Of a DNA stretch of 7,219 bases, positions 5,728-7,219 are shown piece after piece. The DNA is from Burkholderiales bacterium. GTDB lineage: Bacteria; Pseudomonadota; Gammaproteobacteria; Burkholderiales; Burkholderiaceae_C. The position numbers and the translations under genes were made by a program. The stretch is taken from positions 1-7,219 of the forward strand of contig CANGHQ010000086.1 in the NCBI GenBank assembly GCA_947453585.1. The letters run 5' to 3'. Under the pieces are notes generated by a model that ran no database searches, was not told the DNA's origin, and was given only the letters and a program-made list of their open reading frames with translations. Position 1 is the stretch's first letter. Each line of letters begins with the position of its first letter.

Positions 5728-6075
5728 CTATTTGCTGGTCTCTGGCTGCGCCAGCCATTGCAACGCAACTTCGTCCTGGCCAGGATAGGGCCAGGCCTCA
5801 ATCACCACGGATTGCCCGGCGCGCAGCGGCAAATCATGGCCAGGACACACAAAGTAGTCGCCGGGGGCGCCCAGCGGCGCGTCCTGCGTGACCCAGGCGC
5901 GGCCGCTCGTGGCCCGCAGCACGGTGGCTGCGCGCAAGGTCACCGACACGGCCCGGCCGCGGGGCAGGCTCCACGCAGACGCAAGGGGGCTCGCCAGCGG
6001 ACGGCAGGACACAGACAACGTTGGCTGCGCCGAAGTGGCACTTGCGGACGCAGCGTTCAGACACAGAGAAGGCAT
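5728..6075 (-). CDS. DUF2917 domain-containing small protein
   Basis: A 115-residue protein of unknown function. After a low-complexity Ser/Ala-rich N-terminus (about 1-34) comes a compact domain at 35-95: WSLPRGRAVSVTLRAATVLRA, then GRAWVTQDAPLGAPGDYFVC, then LPLRAGQSVVIEAW. This matches the DUF2917 pattern of short beta strands with a central G-R-x-W-V-T and a following P-G-D; it resembles a small cupin-like barrel, which is my inference. No signal peptide or membrane helix is convincing. The start is well supported by a strong Shine-Dalgarno (AAAGGAG, 6 bases before the ATG). It is divergent from the LysR-type regulator gene. From memory such pairing occurs in other Burkholderiales, which would suggest DUF2917 is a target or partner of the regulator, but this could not be checked here. 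Confidence 0.82.
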   Translation of the reverse strand: MPSLCLNAASASATSAQPTLSVSCRPLASPLASAWSLPRGRAVSVTLRAATVLRATSGRAWVTQDAPLGAPGDYFVCPGHDLPLRAGQSVVIEAWPYPGQDEVALQWLAQPETSK

Positions 6076-6201
6076 AAATTACTCCTTTAAAATTTGGTTA
6101 CTGACAGGCAATATTCCTCCTGAAAGGCCACCTTCGTCCAATGAAAACGGGCAAGGCTATTGATTCCATCCACGCATGAATCACCGCGCACAACACACCC
6201 T
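6076..6201. promoter_or_regulatory. Divergent promoter region of DUF2917 and lysR-type genes
   Basis: These 126 bp between divergent starts are the expected site for LysR autoregulation and control of the DUF2917 gene. An imperfect dyad CAGG-N10-CCTG (6105-6122) surrounding AATATT is the best operator candidate. On the plus strand TTTAAA (6086-6091) and CAATAT (6109-6114), 17 bases apart, form a weak promoter-like pair for the regulator. None of these is strong. Confidence 0.35.
6082..6088 (-). promoter_or_regulatory. Strong Shine-Dalgarno of the DUF2917 gene
   Basis: AAAGGAG on the minus strand with 6 bases to the ATG at 6075. It is the only near-consensus ribosome-binding site in the window and fixes the start of the DUF2917 gene, suggesting it is well translated. 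Confidence 0.8.
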
Positions 6202-7170
6202 ATGTCCAACGCTTTGAACGCCCGAACCCATGCTCGACTGCGCACCCGCCCCATTGGCGTGGGCTATTTGCGCGCACTAGAGGCGGTGGCACGCCACCTC
6301 AATTTCCGGGCAGCCGCCGAAGAACTCGCGCTGACGCAAAGCGCCGTGAGCCGCCAGATTCAAGCGCTTGAAGACGAGGTGGGGCAGCCGCTTTTCTTGC
6401 GCAAGACGCGCTCGGTAGAGCTGACGCACGCGGGCCGGCAACTGCTGCAAGCTGCGGCGCCAGCGCTGGAGCAAATCGACAGCGCAGTGCGTTTGGTGCG
6501 GCGCACCGCTGGGCGCAAGAGCGTGGCGATTTCGACCTCGGCGTCGTTTGCGTCCATGTGGCTGCTGCCGCGCCTGGAAGCGTTTCAGGCCGAACACCCA
6601 AACATCGACATCCGCATTGACGCGACGGACGCCATCGTTGACCTGGGCACCAGCGACATGGACATCGCTATTCGCTACAGCCGCCCTGACGCTATGGACT
6701 CGGCGGCGGTGCAACTGTTTGGCGAACAGCTCGCGCCGGTGGCCAGCCCCTGGTTGCTTGCGAGCAGTCCGCCCTTGGCCCAGCCCTCGGACCTGGCGGG
6801 CTTTGCGCTGCTGGAGGTAGCGCACCGCATGCACAACATGGAATTCATGACCTGGCAGCACTGGCTCGACGGCAAGCAGCTCGCGCGCCTGGAGCCCAAG
6901 CGCTGGATGTATTTCAATTACGCCCACCAAATTGCGCAGGCCGCGCTCACCGGGCAGGGCGTTGCCTTGGCGCGCATGCCCTTGGTGGCCGACAGCCTGG
7001 CCCGTGGCGATTTGGTGGAAGTCTTGCCGGGCTCACGCGTGAACACGCCTTGCGCCTACTGGTTGCTGGTGGGGCCGCGCAGCCAAGGTCGCGCAGAGGT
7101 GCAGGCTTTTTGCGACTGGCTGCTGGCGCAGGCGGCCATTACCCGAAGCGCAATTGGCGAGATGGCCTGA
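6202..7170 (+). CDS. LysR-type transcriptional regulator, GcvA-like
   Basis: DNA-binding regulator of 322 residues, typical LysR length. The N-terminal winged helix-turn-helix spans about 20-78: YLRALEAVARHLNFRAAAEEL, then LTQSAVSRQIQALEDEVGQPLF (44-65), then the wing with R67, R70 and LTHAGRQLL. A linker helix follows. The effector-binding domain begins near residue 100 (VAISTSASFASMWLLPRLEAF) and contains the GcvA-group pattern DIRIDATDAIVDLGTSDMDIAIRYS. The effector is unknown. The ATG at 6202 was chosen because family similarity begins shortly after it; an in-frame TTG at 6160 would add 14 residues. Neither start has a convincing Shine-Dalgarno, although AAGG lies just before the TTG. It is divergent from DUF2917, and is likely autoregulated and possibly a regulator of the aldolase and MFS genes. 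No frameshift or missing motif is seen. Confidence 0.92.
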   Translation: MSNALNARTHARLRTRPIGVGYLRALEAVARHLNFRAAAEELALTQSAVSRQIQALEDEVGQPLFLRKTRSVELTHAGRQLLQAAAPALEQIDSAVRLVRRTAGRKSVAISTSASFASMWLLPRLEAFQAEHPNIDIRIDATDAIVDLGTSDMDIAIRYSRPDAMDSAAVQLFGEQLAPVASPWLLASSPPLAQPSDLAGFALLEVAHRMHNMEFMTWQHWLDGKQLARLEPKRWMYFNYAHQIAQAALTGQGVALARMPLVADSLARGDLVEVLPGSRVNTPCAYWLLVGPRSQGRAEVQAFCDWLLAQAAITRSAIGEMA

Positions 7171-7219
7171 ACAACGCAGCGTGCATTGACTCGCCCCGGT
7201 TTTTCGTCTTGCCGCCACG
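7171..7219. other. Tail of the window after the LysR gene
   Basis: Only 49 bases. No hairpin followed by a T-run is evident, although a TTTTT run occurs near 7201. Nothing else can be supported. Confidence 0.3.

Noticed and set aside
6141..6179. 12-codon ATG open frame upstream of the LysR gene as a leader peptide
   Set aside because: No ribosome-binding site at a suitable distance, no run of regulatory codons and no attenuator-like hairpin after it.

Overview
The window looks like a chromosomal segment of a high-GC betaproteobacterium able to make bacteriochlorophyll, probably a photosynthetic member of the Comamonadaceae (Rhodoferax or Limnohabitans type). This is inferred from strong GC bias at third codon positions, a BchI and a BciB gene side by side, and a GcvA-like LysR regulator beside a DUF2917 gene, a style I associate with Burkholderiales. 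The genus cannot be fixed from this sequence alone.

Layout. (1) Positions 1-1836, minus strand: the edge of a photosynthesis gene cluster. bciB (ferredoxin-dependent 8-vinyl reductase, an iron-sulfur flavoprotein) is followed after 18 bp by bchI (AAA+ ATPase subunit of magnesium chelatase), which runs off the left edge of the window. (2) Positions 1918-3372, minus strand: an ArnT/GT39-like membrane glycosyltransferase, 81 bp upstream of bciB in the same direction. (3) Positions 3373-3624: a 252-bp divergent intergenic region with two GC-rich hairpins on the glycosyltransferase side and an AT-richer stretch on the transporter side. (4) Positions 3625-4851, plus strand: a 12-helix MFS transporter, meeting tail to tail, with 3 bp between stops, a minus-strand class II aldolase/adducin-family gene (4855-5574). 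(5) Positions 5728-7170: a small DUF2917 protein (minus) and a LysR-type regulator (plus), divergent over a 126-bp intergenic region.

How the genes fit together. BchI and BciB both act in bacteriochlorophyll synthesis: Mg insertion into protoporphyrin IX, and reduction of the C8 vinyl group. The MFS transporter, class II aldolase and LysR regulator could form a small uptake and catabolism module for a hydroxy- or sugar-acid, but this rests on proximity only. The glycosyltransferase probably modifies an envelope lipid or polysaccharide, with no demonstrated link to photosynthesis.

I found no tRNA, rRNA, CRISPR, insertion sequence, toxin-antitoxin or phage gene. I see no convincing undescribed system. 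The items most worth a second look are the hairpin-rich leader of the glycosyltransferase, the Cys quartet in BchI, the bciB-bchI arrangement, and a LysR-box-like dyad ahead of the MFS gene.
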